A stretch of 64,000 bases of DNA, from positions 1-64,000 of the forward strand of contig JAKAJL010000008.1 in the NCBI GenBank assembly GCA_021813805.1, written 5' to 3'. The position numbers and the translations under genes are program-made. Positions 47,724 through 57,113 of this stretch are shown here, piece after piece. This stretch comes from Pseudomonadota bacterium. GTDB lineage: Bacteria; Pseudomonadota; Alphaproteobacteria; Rhizobiales; Beijerinckiaceae. A model generated the notes under the pieces. It had not been told where the DNA came from, searched no databases, and saw nothing but the letters and a program-made list of their open reading frames with translations. Within the stretch, counting starts at the first letter, position 1. Every line of letters starts with the position of its first letter.

Positions 47724-49658
47724 ATGATTTCGGTCACTTTTCCCGATGGCGCGTCGCGGAGCTTCGAGCCCGGCGCCACCGGCCTCGACGTCGCCAGGAG
47801 CATTTCCCCGTCGCTGGCCAAAAAGACGGTCGCCATGATGCTCGACGGCCAGATGGTGGACGCCGCGACGCCCATCAAAGCCGACGCCAAAGTGGAATTC
47901 CTGAACAGGGAAGACCCTCGTGCGTTAGAGCTGATCCGGCATGACGCCGCCCATGTGCTGGCCGATGCGGTCCAGGCGCTTTTTCCCGGCACGCAGGTCA
48001 CCATCGGCCCGGTGATCGAGAACGGTTTTTACTATGATTTTTATCGCGCGGAGCCTTTCACCCCGGAGGATTTCGCCGCGATCGAAAAGAAGATGCGGGA
48101 GATCGTCGCCGCCGACAAGCCGATTCAGCGCGAGGAATGGAGCCGCGACGAGGCGGTCAGCTATTTCGAACAGCATGGCGAGGCTTTCAAGGTCGAACTG
48201 GTCGAGGCGATTCCGGCCGACCAGAAAATCTCGGTCTATAAACAGGGGGACTGGCTCGACCTCTGCCGCGGCCCGCATATGCCGTCCACGGGAAAGATCG
48301 GCAACGCCTTCAAGCTGATGAAAGTGGCGGGCGCCTACTGGCGCGGCGATTCGTCAAAGCCGATGCTCCAGCGCATCTACGCCACCGCCTTCGCCAGGCA
48401 GGAAGATCTCGACGCTTATCTCAAGCAGATCCAGGAGGCCGAGCGCCGCGACCATCGCCGCCTGGGCCGGGAAATGGACCTCTTCCATTTCCAGGAGGAA
48501 GGGCCGGGCACGATCTTCTGGCATCCCAAGGGCTGGACCCTGTTCCAGACCCTGATCGCCTTCATGCGCCGGCGCCAGCAGGCGGCGGGCTATATCGAGG
48601 TCAACACGCCGCAGGTGCTCGACCGCGCCTTGTGGGAAACTTCAGGCCATTGGCAGACCTATCGCGAGAACATGTTCATTACCAAAACGGAGGATGAACG
48701 GGTTTTCGCGCTGAAGCCGATGAACTGCCCCGGTCATGTCCAGATCTTCAAGAATGGCCTTAAATCCTACCGCGATCTCCCTATGAAGATTGCGGAATTC
48801 GGGATTGTCCATCGCTACGAGCCCTCGGGCGCGATCCACGGCATGATGCGGGTGCGCGCCTTCACCCAGGACGACGCCCACATCTTCTGCACCGAGGACC
48901 AGATCATGGCGGAAGCCATGAAGATCAACGACATGGTCATCTCGATCTACAAGGATTTCGGCTTCGACGACATCGTGGTGAAACTGTCCACCCGCCCGGA
49001 AAAGCGCGTCGGCGGCGACGAAGGCTGGGACAAGGCGGAAGCGGCGCTGAAAAAAGTGCTCGACCTGCTCGCCGCGCAGGGGTTCAAGACCGGGATCAAT
49101 CCGGGCGAGGGCGCCTTTTACGGCCCGAAGCTCGAATATACCTTGCGCGACGCCATCGGCCGCGAATGGCAGTGCGGCACGACGCAAGTCGATTTCAACC
49201 TGCCAGGTCGTTTCGGCGCCTTCTATATCGGCCAGGATTCGGAAAAGCAGACCCCCGTGATGATCCATCGCGCCATTTTCGGCTCGCTGGAGCGATTTAC
49301 CGGCATTCTCATCGAGCATTTCGCCGGCCATCTGCCGCTGTGGCTGTCGCCGGTCCAGGCGGCGATCTGCACCATTACTTCGGACGCCGACGATTACGCG
49401 CTGGAGATCGCGGCGCTCGCCCGCAAAAAAGGCCTCAGGGTCGAGACCGACCTGCGCAACGAAAAAATCAATTACAAGGTGCGCGAATTGTCGCTGGCCA
49501 AGATCCCGGTGCTGCTGGTGGTCGGCCGGAAAGAGGCGGCGGACCGCACCGTCTCGATCCGACGCCTCGGCTCGCAGGCGCAGGCTTTTTCCGCGCTCGA
49601 CGAGGCCTTGGCGTCGCTCACTCTGGAGGCGACGCCCCCGGATTTGCGCGGGGCGTGA
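47724..49658 (+). CDS. thrS: threonyl-tRNA synthetase
   Basis: This 644-residue class II synthetase is full length. The TGS domain (residues 1-60) is followed by the editing domain, with [20 protein letters not shown] and the [14 protein letters not shown] zinc/edit motif. The catalytic core has [29 protein letters not shown] and the class II motif 3 [11 protein letters not shown]. The C-terminal anticodon domain ends at 49658. A strong AAGGAGAGACGG ribosome site precedes ATG 47724. Confidence 0.97.
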   Translation: MISVTFPDGASRSFEPGATGLDVARSISPSLAKKTVAMMLDGQMVDAATPIKADAKVEFLNREDPRALELIRHDAAHVLADAVQALFPGTQVTIGPVIENGFYYDFYRAEPFTPEDFAAIEKKMREIVAADKPIQREEWSRDEAVSYFEQHGEAFKVELVEAIPADQKISVYKQGDWLDLCRGPHMPSTGKIGNAFKLMKVAGAYWRGDSSKPMLQRIYATAFARQEDLDAYLKQIQEAERRDHRRLGREMDLFHFQEEGPGTIFWHPKGWTLFQTLIAFMRRRQQAAGYIEVNTPQVLDRALWETSGHWQTYRENMFITKTEDERVFALKPMNCPGHVQIFKNGLKSYRDLPMKIAEFGIVHRYEPSGAIHGMMRVRAFTQDDAHIFCTEDQIMAEAMKINDMVISIYKDFGFDDIVVKLSTRPEKRVGGDEGWDKAEAALKKVLDLLAAQGFKTGINPGEGAFYGPKLEYTLRDAIGREWQCGTTQVDFNLPGRFGAFYIGQDSEKQTPVMIHRAIFGSLERFTGILIEHFAGHLPLWLSPVQAAICTITSDADDYALEIAALARKKGLRVETDLRNEKINYKVRELSLAKIPVLLVVGRKEAADRTVSIRRLGSQAQAFSALDEALASLTLEATPPDLRGA

Positions 49659-49725
49659 TGCTTTGCTGGCATTTGCGCCACGCGCCCGCGATGACGAGCG
49701 CGTGGCGTCCGACGCGCTTGCCTCG

Positions 49726-50475
49726 CTAGCCGACGGAAAACCGGCCGTCACGCGCGGCGGCCACGTCATCGCGCAAGATGCGCCGGAATTCCGGCTCCGC
49801 GTCCTGACGGCCCCATTGCTCGAAATGCACCAGCGATTCCAGCGGGAGCCTCGGCCGCCAGCCTATTTTTTCCAGTTCCGGGCGGCTGTGATAGCCCCCG
49901 ACCTTGCCGACGCAAAGATAGGCCACCGGCACGATGCGTTTCGGTATGCCGAGAATGCGCTGGACGGTCCCATTGTCGAAAATACTCACCCAGCCGACGC
50001 CGAGCCCCTCCGCGCGAGCCGCGAGCCATAGATTCTGGACGGCGCAGACCGAACTGAACAGGTCCATGGCGCGGATATGAGTGCGCCCGATCACCGCGGG
50101 CCCGGCCCGATCGCGGTCGCAAGTCACGCAAATATTGACCGGCGCCTCGAGAATTCCCTCGAGCTTGAGCGACCGGTAAAGGTCGCGCTTGTCCTCCGGG
50201 AACATCAGCGCCGCCTCGGCGTGCGCTTTGACAAAGGCGTCGTGGACGCGGCCCCGGACATCCGCGTCGCGGATGACCAGGAAACTCCATGGCTGCATGT
50301 AGCCTACCGAAGGCGCGTGATGGGCGGCGACCAGGAGGCGGCTCAAGGTCTCATCAGCGACCGGATCGGGCAGAAATTCGCCCCGCGTGTCGCGTCGCGT
50401 CAGGACGGCGCGATAAAGGCCGGCGCGCTCGGCGTCGGGCAAAGGCAAGGCAGGAAGCAAAGCAGAATCGTCCAT
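49726..50475 (-). CDS. bluB: 5,6-dimethylbenzimidazole synthase BluB
   Basis: This 249-residue nitroreductase-fold enzyme cleaves FMNH2 to give the lower ligand of vitamin B12. The FMN region has VLTRRDTRGEFLPDP and VAAHHAPSVGYMQPWSF; LWLAARAEGLGVGWVSIF and the late GKVGGYHSRPELEKIGW fit BluB. ATG 50475 has AAGGGG seven bases upstream; two upstream in-frame codons are less well placed. A cobalamin riboswitch lies in its leader, so B12 should lower its expression. Confidence 0.93.
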   Translation of the reverse strand: MDDSALLPALPLPDAERAGLYRAVLTRRDTRGEFLPDPVADETLSRLLVAAHHAPSVGYMQPWSFLVIRDADVRGRVHDAFVKAHAEAALMFPEDKRDLYRSLKLEGILEAPVNICVTCDRDRAGPAVIGRTHIRAMDLFSSVCAVQNLWLAARAEGLGVGWVSIFDNGTVQRILGIPKRIVPVAYLCVGKVGGYHSRPELEKIGWRPRLPLESLVHFEQWGRQDAEPEFRRILRDDVAAARDGRFSVG

Positions 50476-50529
50476 CGTCATTCCCCTTGATGGCGCTTTC
50501 GTCGCGCTGTCCATGCGCGCCGAACCAAT

Positions 50530-50710
50530 CCTGCCGGCCGGTCTTCTGACTTGGGTTCTTCCCGGCGGAACGCCTTCCCGGCGAACCAGTGGCGCGTGTT
50601 CCGTCAGTCCCCCTTACAGCGCTGGGCGCGTCGCGGACTTGCACCGCGTTCCCGATTCTCCCGTGCTTTGCTCGCTTGGGCTCCGGCAGGAAGCGAATGA
50701 CTATCATTCC
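50530..50710 (-). promoter_or_regulatory. cobalamin (AdoCbl) riboswitch controlling bluB
   Basis: On the minus strand the leader contains the B12 box (GTCAGAAGACCGGCC, plus coordinates 50536-50550) and the upstream conserved GGTGCAAGTCCG (50634-50645). Stem-forming GC-rich segments lie between and before them. Order, spacing and position upstream of bluB match the class I cobalamin riboswitch. The gap from 50711 to 50929, beyond the riboswitch, holds no gene that I can support. Confidence 0.88.
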
Positions 50711-50929
50711 CGGAGGCCGACCGCCAATGCGATCGGACCAATCGCGGTTGTTTTATCTTTGCGCATGTCCCGTGAATCCGGACTTGCCCGGCGTCCGGCT
50801 CCATGACGAACGGTCAAAGGTTCGAGAGCGGCGGCTGCGCTGGTTTTGACGCGGCAGGCGACGCCGCCGGATTTGCGCTAAGCTGGTCCCGCCGGCGATC
50901 CCGGCGGGATTTCCGTTCGGAGGCTTCCT

Positions 50930-51220
50930 ATGATCCCATGCCGTGGCTGTGGCCAGCCGATCCACGAGACCGCCACCGTCTGCCCGCATTGCGGCGCGCC
51001 CAACACCGCCTCGACCAGGCGCATATTGCCGGCGGCGCTGCTGTGCTTCTTCTTCGGCCTGCTCGGCTTCCATCGCTTCTATGTCGGCAAGATCTGGACC
51101 GGCGTCTTGCAACTGCTGACCGGCGGCGGTTTTGTCGTCTGGACGGTCTATGATTTCATCCTGATCATCCTCGGCGGATTCACCGACAAGCAGGGCAACA
51201 AGATCAATCTGTGGACTTGA
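50930..51220 (+). CDS. TM2-domain membrane protein with N-terminal zinc ribbon
   Basis: This is a 96-residue protein. The N-terminus has two CxxC pairs (CRGCGQPI and CPHCGAP, residues 4-22), a zinc-ribbon pattern. A TM2 domain follows with ILPAALLCFFFGLLGFHRFYVGK and LLTGGGFVVWTVYDFILI. TM2 proteins have an unknown role; some link to stress or signalling at the inner membrane. Ribosome site GGAGGCTTCCT precedes the ATG. Confidence 0.83.
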   Translation: MIPCRGCGQPIHETATVCPHCGAPNTASTRRILPAALLCFFFGLLGFHRFYVGKIWTGVLQLLTGGGFVVWTVYDFILIILGGFTDKQGNKINLWT

Positions 51221-51247
51221 TTTTCGGATCGTGGAGGGAGCGCGCGC

Positions 51248-51814
51248 GTGCCGTCGAATCGCAAAATTTATCTCGCCGGCCCCGAAGTCTTCCTGCCCGA
51301 CGCGCGCGCGATCGGCCTGCGCAAGAAAATCCTGTGTGAGGAGTTCGGCTTCGTCGGGCTTTACCCCCTCGACAATGAACTTGCCGCCGCGCCGGGCGAG
51401 ACATTGGACGAGAAAATCTTTTCCGCCAATGTGGCGCTGATGCGCGAAGCCGACGCAGGCGTTTTCAATCTCACGCCCTTTCGCGGGGTCGGCGCCGACC
51501 CGGGCACGGCGTTCGAACTCGGCTTTTTCGCGGCGCTGGGAAAACCGGTCTTTGCCTATACCAATGACGCCGCGTCCCTGTTCGACCGCGTCGCCGCCGC
51601 GCACGGCGTCCACGCCGCGCCCGAGGGCGACTATTGCGACGCGCAGGGTCTGTCGATCGAGAATTTCGGCAACGCGGACAATCTCATGCTCGATGGCGCC
51701 CTCAAGGCGCTGGGCCGCCGCGTCATCCGTCCCGACGTCACCCTGCCGGGCTGCGGCGACCTTGCCGGATTCATGGCCTGCCTGCGCCAGGCGAGGACGC
51801 ATTTCGGCATTTGA
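51248..51814 (+). CDS. nucleoside 2-deoxyribosyltransferase family protein
   Basis: This is a 188-residue protein with the family features YLAGPEVFLPDA at the N-terminus, the central LMREADAGVFNLTPFRGVGADPGTAFELGFFAALGKP (catalytic glutamate in the FELG region), and a C-terminal NLMLDGAL. The enzyme exchanges nucleobases on deoxyribonucleosides. GTG 51248 has GTGGAGGGAG upstream. A strong terminator follows. Confidence 0.85.
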   Translation: MPSNRKIYLAGPEVFLPDARAIGLRKKILCEEFGFVGLYPLDNELAAAPGETLDEKIFSANVALMREADAGVFNLTPFRGVGADPGTAFELGFFAALGKPVFAYTNDAASLFDRVAAAHGVHAAPEGDYCDAQGLSIENFGNADNLMLDGALKALGRRVIRPDVTLPGCGDLAGFMACLRQARTHFGI

Positions 51815-51816
51815 AG

Positions 51817-51871
51817 GGCCGCCGTCAAGCGCGCCGGCGCAAGCCGGCGTTGGCGCGGCCACGGCTTTTTT
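51817..51871 (+). terminator. rho-independent terminator after the deoxyribosyltransferase gene
   Basis: GGCCGC (51817-51822) can pair with GCGGCC (51855-51860). An inner CGCCGGC/GCCGGCG stem (51832-51838 and 51843-51849) has a GCAA loop. A six-T run lies at 51866-51871. Confidence 0.75.
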
Positions 51872-51916
51872 CGCGGCGTCCGAAGCTTATGCTGGGCGCA
51901 ACAGAGGAGCCCGACA

Positions 51917-52960
51917 ATGCAACACCGCCCGCTTGGCCGAACCGATCTGACAGTCTCGGAAATCTGCCTCGGCACCATGACCTACGGCCAGCAGACGGGA
52001 GAGGCAGACGCTTTCGCGCAGATGGACTACGCCATGGCCAAGGGCGTCAATTTCTTCGATACGGCGGAGCTCTACGCCATCCCCCCTCGCGCGGAGACCT
52101 ATGGCGCGACCGAGACCATCATCGGCAGATGGTTTTCCGCACGCAAAAACCGGGAAAGAATCGTTCTCGCAACAAAAATCGTCGGGCGCAGCACAGCGCC
52201 CTGGTTTCGTAACGGCGCAACGGCGCGCCTCGACCGCAAGAACATATTTTACGCCGTCGAACAGTCGCTGAAGCGCCTCCAGACCGATTATATCGATCTC
52301 TATCAGCTTCATTGGCCGGACCGGCCGATGGACCTGTTCGAGGGCAATTCCAACGCCTATCGCGATCGCGGCGGCCCGGACGGCGTCACGTTCGAGGAGA
52401 CGGTTTCAGCTCTCGGCGAATTGGTGAAGCAGGGAAAAATCCGCCATTTCGGCGTGTCCAACGAGACAGCCTGGGGCGTCAGCCAGTTTTTGCGCGCGGC
52501 GGAGGCCGGCCTTGGCCCGCGCCTCGTCTCAATTCAGAACGCTTATCACCTGCTCAACCGCCAGTTCGAGATCGGCCTCGCCGAATTCGCCTTCCGCGAG
52601 CAGGTCGGGCTTCTCGCCTATTCGCCGCTGGCGCAGGGTTTTCTGACTGGAAAATATTTGAACGGTGGGAAGCCGGAAGGCGCACGTTTCACGCTTTTCC
52701 CACGCGCCCAGCGCTACCAGAAGCCGGGGGTGGACGAGGCTATCGGGGACTATCTGGCCCTGGCGCGGGAACATGGCCTGCACCCGGTCCATCTGGCTTT
52801 GGCCTTCGTCACCTCGCGGCCTTTCGTCACCGCAAATATCGTCGGCGCGACCAGTCTCGATCAGCTGAAGCTGGTTCTCGACGCGCCCCATGCGCTCGAT
52901 CCGGAGATCGAGAAGCGCATCGACGCGCTCCATCAGATTCGCGGCAATCCGGCGCCGTAA
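51917..52960 (+). CDS. aldo/keto reductase (Tas-like)
   Basis: This is a 347-residue NADPH-dependent reductase of the AKR superfamily. GRTDLTVSEICLGTMTYG, GVNFFDTAELYA (Asp/Tyr of the active site), LATKIVGRS, YIDLYQLHWPDRP and KIRHFGVSNETAWG are conserved. The sequence resembles the Tas subfamily, but the substrate is unknown. ACAGAGGAGCCCGAC precedes the ATG. Confidence 0.9.
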   Translation: MQHRPLGRTDLTVSEICLGTMTYGQQTGEADAFAQMDYAMAKGVNFFDTAELYAIPPRAETYGATETIIGRWFSARKNRERIVLATKIVGRSTAPWFRNGATARLDRKNIFYAVEQSLKRLQTDYIDLYQLHWPDRPMDLFEGNSNAYRDRGGPDGVTFEETVSALGELVKQGKIRHFGVSNETAWGVSQFLRAAEAGLGPRLVSIQNAYHLLNRQFEIGLAEFAFREQVGLLAYSPLAQGFLTGKYLNGGKPEGARFTLFPRAQRYQKPGVDEAIGDYLALAREHGLHPVHLALAFVTSRPFVTANIVGATSLDQLKLVLDAPHALDPEIEKRIDALHQIRGNPAP

Positions 52961-52964
52961 TCCG

Positions 52965-53276
52965 TCATTTCGTGTCGGCGAGCGAGCGGATATAGGCGGT
53001 CAGGTCGTCGATTTCCTGCCGGGTCAGGCTCATGTCCGGCATTTTCGGATGCGGGTCGGTGAGGAAGGAGGTCAGGTCGCGTTTGTCCATGTGCCGTGCG
53101 ACATAGAAAAAGCTCGGCACGTCGGCGCTGGCCTGCTTCTGGCTCAGCGAGACATCGTGACAGGCGGCGCACCAGCGCTGGGCGATCACCTTGCCATGGT
53201 CCGGGTCGGGCGGGGCGGCCAGGGCCGGGACGGACGCCATGGCGGCGAGTAGGCAGAAGATCGCGAGAGGGCGCAT
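52965..53276 (-). CDS. periplasmic c-type cytochrome
   Basis: This is a 103-residue class I-like cytochrome c with a signal peptide (LAIFCLLAAMASVPALA). The heme site is CAACH near residue 35, in KVIAQRWCAACHDVS. A distal Met candidate is in KMPDMSLTRQE, near residue 83. It would pass electrons in the periplasm. ATG 53276 follows GGAGTT. It is convergent with the aldo/keto reductase, with a four-base gap. Confidence 0.87.
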   Translation of the reverse strand: MRPLAIFCLLAAMASVPALAAPPDPDHGKVIAQRWCAACHDVSLSQKQASADVPSFFYVARHMDKRDLTSFLTDPHPKMPDMSLTRQEIDDLTAYIRSLADTK

Positions 53277-53341
53277 GAGTCGAACTCCGTCCGGCAATCA
53301 TGAATGATCCGCCAGGGCGGACGCAAGCGCCTTGTTCTGAA

Positions 53342-54343
53342 TCACGGCGCGGGCTGGGACGCGATAACCTCGACATCGCGGTTCTGGTTGGCGACGACCT
53401 TGAAGGTCGCCTGATAGGTCGTGTTCTCGTGGCGGGCGATGGCGACATATTCGCCCTCGGCGAGGACGATGGTGGGAAAGGCGCCGATCATCTCGCGGAT
53501 CACGTCGCCGCCAGGGGTGAGCACCGAAAAGCTGGTGTTGGCGAGCGCCTCGCCGCCCGGCGCATTGACCAGTTTCAGCGTCATGGCGGCGGCGCGGTGG
53601 CGCAGGACCACGGTGGTCAGCCTGCCGGCTTGCACCTTCATGTCGGCGCTGACGTTCGAATTGGTCGGAATGTTCGATCCAGGCGACACGTCCATCAGGA
53701 TCGAGTTGATATGATAGGCGCCTTCGGGCAGGCATTCCGGCGCGCCGGCTTTGAGATTGGGGATGATCAGCTTGGCTTCGGGGTCGTTGTGGTCGGGCAG
53801 ATAGACCTTGTTTTCGAGCCGCGGCGCCGCGATCGGCGCGTCGCCCATCACGCCTTCGATCTTCAGAGCGCCGGCGTGCATCACCAGCCTGTCGTTCACC
53901 GGTTCGCCATTGACGGCGATTTCCCTGGTCGCGCCGGCAAGGCCGCAGGCGGCGTGGACGATGTAATCGCCGTCGGCAAGCTGGAAGGTCGGCGCCGGAT
54001 CGTTCGATTCGGCGACCAGGGCATGGCCGCCATTGTCGTCGCTCCGCGCGTCGAAGACGCGCCAGATCAATCCGGAGCCGATCGCCTGAATATCGCCGGA
54101 CGCGAAAACCGCGTTAAACGAAACGGCCACGCGCGGCTGGCTGTCCTGGCTGGGAGCAGTGGCGTCGCCCGGCGCGCCGACGACGGGCGGCGGCGCAGGA
54201 AGGGCGGGCAGAGGCGGGGTCTCGGCGAAAGCCGCCGCAGGGAAGGCGAGGGCCAGCAGGGCGGCGAACGCGCGCCGTCGCAATCGTGCAAGATCCGTCT
54301 CCGCGCGCCGCACTGGCCCTCTCCCCCGTTCCGCTCTCGGCAT
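53342..54343 (-). CDS. secreted protein of unknown function (carboxypeptidase-regulatory-like)
   Basis: This 333-residue protein has an N-terminal signal region (AFAALLALAFPAAAFAE) and a Pro-rich spacer. Repeated beta-rich segments follow, such as PTFQLADGDYIVHAACGLAG, CLPEGAYHINSIL and IVLAEGEYVAIARHEN. The L-x-x-G-x-Y pattern recalls carboxypeptidase-regulatory-like or Ig-like domains. I do not recognise the family. ATG 54343 gives the shortest start before the signal; an ATG 13 codons earlier is also open. Confidence 0.65.
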   Translation of the reverse strand: MPRAERGRGPVRRAETDLARLRRRAFAALLALAFPAAAFAETPPLPALPAPPPVVGAPGDATAPSQDSQPRVAVSFNAVFASGDIQAIGSGLIWRVFDARSDDNGGHALVAESNDPAPTFQLADGDYIVHAACGLAGATREIAVNGEPVNDRLVMHAGALKIEGVMGDAPIAAPRLENKVYLPDHNDPEAKLIIPNLKAGAPECLPEGAYHINSILMDVSPGSNIPTNSNVSADMKVQAGRLTTVVLRHRAAAMTLKLVNAPGGEALANTSFSVLTPGGDVIREMIGAFPTIVLAEGEYVAIARHENTTYQATFKVVANQNRDVEVIASQPAP

Positions 54344-54399
54344 CGGTTTACAAAGCGGCCATTTTAGGGCTTTGTCCGGCAAAAAACCGGGATCTTTTC

Positions 54400-54963
54400 A
54401 TGAATGAGACGCTAAGACTTCTCGCCACCCGCCGCTCCGCGCCGCCGATCGTGATGCGCGGCCCCGGTCCGACGCCCGAGGAACTGCGCAAGCTTTTGAC
54501 CCTCGCCGCGCGCGTGCCCGACCATGGCAAACTCGCGCCCTGGCGTTTCATCCTGTTCGAGGGCGCGGGCCGCGCCCGCGCCGGCGAAATCCTCGCCGAG
54601 ATCGTGGCCCGCCGCGAGCCCGGCGCCGAGGCGCCGCGCCTCGACCTGGAGCGCGGCCGTTTTTCGCGCGCGCCTCTGGTCATCGGGGTGGTGTCGCGCG
54701 CCGCGCCCCATGTCAAGATTCCGGAGTGGGAGCAGCAATTGTCCGCGGGCGCGGTCTGCATGGCCTTGACCGTCGCCGCGACCGCCATGGGCTTTCGCAC
54801 CGCCTGGCTCACTGAATGGTGCGCCTATGACCGCGAGGCCATGGCGCGGTTCGGGTTGGCCGAACACGAGCGGATCGCTGGATTCATCCATATCGGCCGG
54901 GTCGACAATGCCGCAGAGGATCGCGCGCGGCCCGATCTCGATCGTCTGATCACGGTTTTCTAG
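54400..54963 (+). CDS. nitroreductase family protein
   Basis: This is a 187-residue FMN-dependent oxidoreductase of the YdjA/nitroreductase type. It has RLLATRRSAPPIVMRGPGP, KLLTLAARVPDHGKLAPWRFIL, QQLSAGAVCMALTVAATAMGFRTAWLT and HIGRVDN. The chosen ATG starts the family core directly. Its last bases overlap the end of the convergent CitE-like gene by 14 bases. Confidence 0.88.
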   Translation: MNETLRLLATRRSAPPIVMRGPGPTPEELRKLLTLAARVPDHGKLAPWRFILFEGAGRARAGEILAEIVARREPGAEAPRLDLERGRFSRAPLVIGVVSRAAPHVKIPEWEQQLSAGAVCMALTVAATAMGFRTAWLTEWCAYDREAMARFGLAEHERIAGFIHIGRVDNAAEDRARPDLDRLITVF

Positions 54964-55645
54964 CCGCAAAAGCGGCGTTGACGATTCGCGCCTGATTCGG
55001 CGTCAGCGCGAATTTGCCGGAAAAACCATCGCGCGCGGCGCGGTCGCAGGCGCGCGCGAAAATGTCGCCATCGCCCGGTTCGGCGCTGTCGAAAGCCGGC
55101 GCGCCCGCCGCCGCCGCCGCCAGAACCGCGAGACCGCGGGCGATGCGCAGGGGCTCGGGCTTGTCCTCGCCGGAGATCGAGAGCCCGAGGTTTTGCGCCA
55201 GCCTGCGCTCGTCGCGACCGACGCCGATCAGCCGGCGGGTCGCGCGGGCGAGCGAGCCGAGTTCGAAAATCGCCACGGCCGAATCGGCCACGAGCGCCAG
55301 AACCGCGGTCGAACCATCGGCAAGATCGTTTTCCGCCTCGCGCACCGCGAGCTTGGCGCCGAGATGCTGCACATCGCGCCCGCCGATGGCGTCGGGCAGG
55401 ACGATCGCATGAGGCCTTCCCGGCATGACCGCGTCGAGATCGGCGTCGGCGAATCCCGAGGCCAGCGGCCGGATGATGACGAGCGCCGTTTTGCCGGCCT
55501 CGCGCGCCAGCTCCAGGATGTCCACTGCGGCGCGGCGCGCGCCTTTGTTTTCGCCGGCGAGGTCGATGGCGATGGCGTCGGCCTCGCTCGCGAGCGCGCT
55601 CTCTACTGAAGATGGGGCGGCGGGAACGACGAGAATGGAGCGCAT
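54950..55645 (-). CDS. HpcH/HpaI aldolase (CitE-like) family protein
   Basis: This 231-residue TIM-barrel-like protein has MRSILVVPAAPSSVESAL at the N-terminus, DAIAIDLAGENKGARRAA near residue 23, then a degenerate middle and ends GFSGKFALTPNQARIVNAAF (the KxxxHPxQ-like region reads KFALTPNQ). It may cleave a hydroxyacyl-CoA or malyl-like ester. The match is weaker than for canonical CitE, so a diverged paralogue is likely. Confidence 0.7.
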   Translation of the reverse strand: MRSILVVPAAPSSVESALASEADAIAIDLAGENKGARRAAVDILELAREAGKTALVIIRPLASGFADADLDAVMPGRPHAIVLPDAIGGRDVQHLGAKLAVREAENDLADGSTAVLALVADSAVAIFELGSLARATRRLIGVGRDERRLAQNLGLSISGEDKPEPLRIARGLAVLAAAAAGAPAFDSAEPGDGDIFARACDRAARDGFSGKFALTPNQARIVNAAFAARKP

Positions 55646-55769
55646 GGCCTGAATTTCCGGGGTGGCGCGCCGCGAATCGGGGCTGCGGTTAAGCAAAACT
55701 TTACCTTGTTTCGTGATCCTGCGTTAACCGTCCGCGAGGACGGCGGCGTTCAAGCCCGGCGGGTCTCGC

Positions 55770-57107
55770 ATGATCGTTCGCAATTTCATCCTGTGGTCTG
55801 AAAACGCGTCGGCAAGCGCGCGCGCGGACGCGGTCGGCGCCCTGGCGCGGGCTTATCTTTACAGCGACATGGAGGCGGAGGAGCGCGCCGAAGCCGAACA
55901 GGCGCTGCACGCCATGCTCGACGATCCCTCGCCGCTGGTGCGCCGCGCCCTGGCCGAGGGCTTCGCCGGCGCCGCCCATGCGCCGCCGGCCATCGTTCTC
56001 GGTCTCGCGCTCGACCAGTCCGACATCGCCTCGGTCGTGCTGTCGCGTTCGCCCGTACTCACCGACGCCCAGCTCCTCGACTGCGCCGCGACTGGCGACG
56101 CGGCCGCCCAGGCCGCCATCGCCTTGCGTTCCGAACTTTCACCCGCCGTCTGCTCGGCCATGGCCGAGGTCGCGCCCCGCGAGGCCCTGATCACCCTTGC
56201 GGTGAACGAAGGCGCCAATCTGCCGGAATTCTCGATGCGGCGAATGATCGAGCGTTTCGGCGAAGACGGAGAATTGCGCGAAGCCTTGCTCGCTCGGTCC
56301 TGGATACCAGCCTCGGCGCGCGCGGCGATCGCCGCGGCGGCGGCGCGTCAGCTCACCCGCCATGCGGTCGATCGCAACTGGCTTTCTCCGGCGCGCTCGG
56401 AGCGCATCGCCAGGGATTCGCGTGAACGCGCGGCGATGATCATCGCCGCCGGCTGCGCCGGCTTTTCGGGAGAGACGGCGGCGCTCGCGGCCTATCTTCG
56501 CGTTTCCGGGCAATTGACCGCCGGTCTCGCGCTGCGCGCGCTGCTGTGCGGCCAGAGCGGCCTGTTCGCCGCGACGCTGGCGGAGCTCACCGGCGTGGGG
56601 CCGCGCCGGATCGAGGGGATTATTCGCGAGCCGGCGTCGAACGCCTTCGCCGCGCTCTACGCCAGGGCAGGCCTGCCCGCCTCGATGCTGGCCGCCTTCC
56701 GCGCGGCCCTGCTGGCGCTCGCACGGAATGGGCGCGGCGCGCCGGACGATGCCGCCGAGGAGGGGACGTTGCGCCTGCCGCTGATCCATGCGGCGCTGGC
56801 GGCGTGCGAGGCGGCGCGGGATGAAGGGCTCGACCGGCTGATCGCGTTGCTGCGCCGTTTCGAATCCGACGCCGCGCGCGAGGCCAGCCGCCGAAGCCTT
56901 GCCCGTTTGCGCGAAGGCGGAGCGGGATCTTTCGCGCCGGCGGAGAGCAGCCAGCGGCTGGCGGACCAGAGCGAATCCATGCCGCAGATTGCGGCTCAAG
57001 CCGGTCCCGAAATGGCCCCGCAAGTGGAGCGCATGATCGAGCCGCTGGCCGAAACGGACATCGTGGTCGATCTTGTCGCGCTGGAAAAGGAGCTGATGGC
57101 GGCGTGA
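55770..57107 (+). CDS. DUF2336 domain-containing protein
   Basis: This is a 445-residue, mainly helical cytoplasmic protein. The N-terminal third has HEAT-like repeats (AEAEQALHAMLDDPSPLVRRALAEGFA, then ALDQSDIASVVLSRSPVLT), and the remainder carries DUF2336 features with Ala-rich helices. No catalytic motif is seen. DUF2336 proteins are common in alphaproteobacteria with unknown function. It is convergent with the NUDIX gene. Confidence 0.8.
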   Translation: MIVRNFILWSENASASARADAVGALARAYLYSDMEAEERAEAEQALHAMLDDPSPLVRRALAEGFAGAAHAPPAIVLGLALDQSDIASVVLSRSPVLTDAQLLDCAATGDAAAQAAIALRSELSPAVCSAMAEVAPREALITLAVNEGANLPEFSMRRMIERFGEDGELREALLARSWIPASARAAIAAAAARQLTRHAVDRNWLSPARSERIARDSRERAAMIIAAGCAGFSGETAALAAYLRVSGQLTAGLALRALLCGQSGLFAATLAELTGVGPRRIEGIIREPASNAFAALYARAGLPASMLAAFRAALLALARNGRGAPDDAAEEGTLRLPLIHAALAACEAARDEGLDRLIALLRRFESDAAREASRRSLARLREGGAGSFAPAESSQRLADQSESMPQIAAQAGPEMAPQVERMIEPLAETDIVVDLVALEKELMAA

Positions 57108-57113
57108 GCCGGA

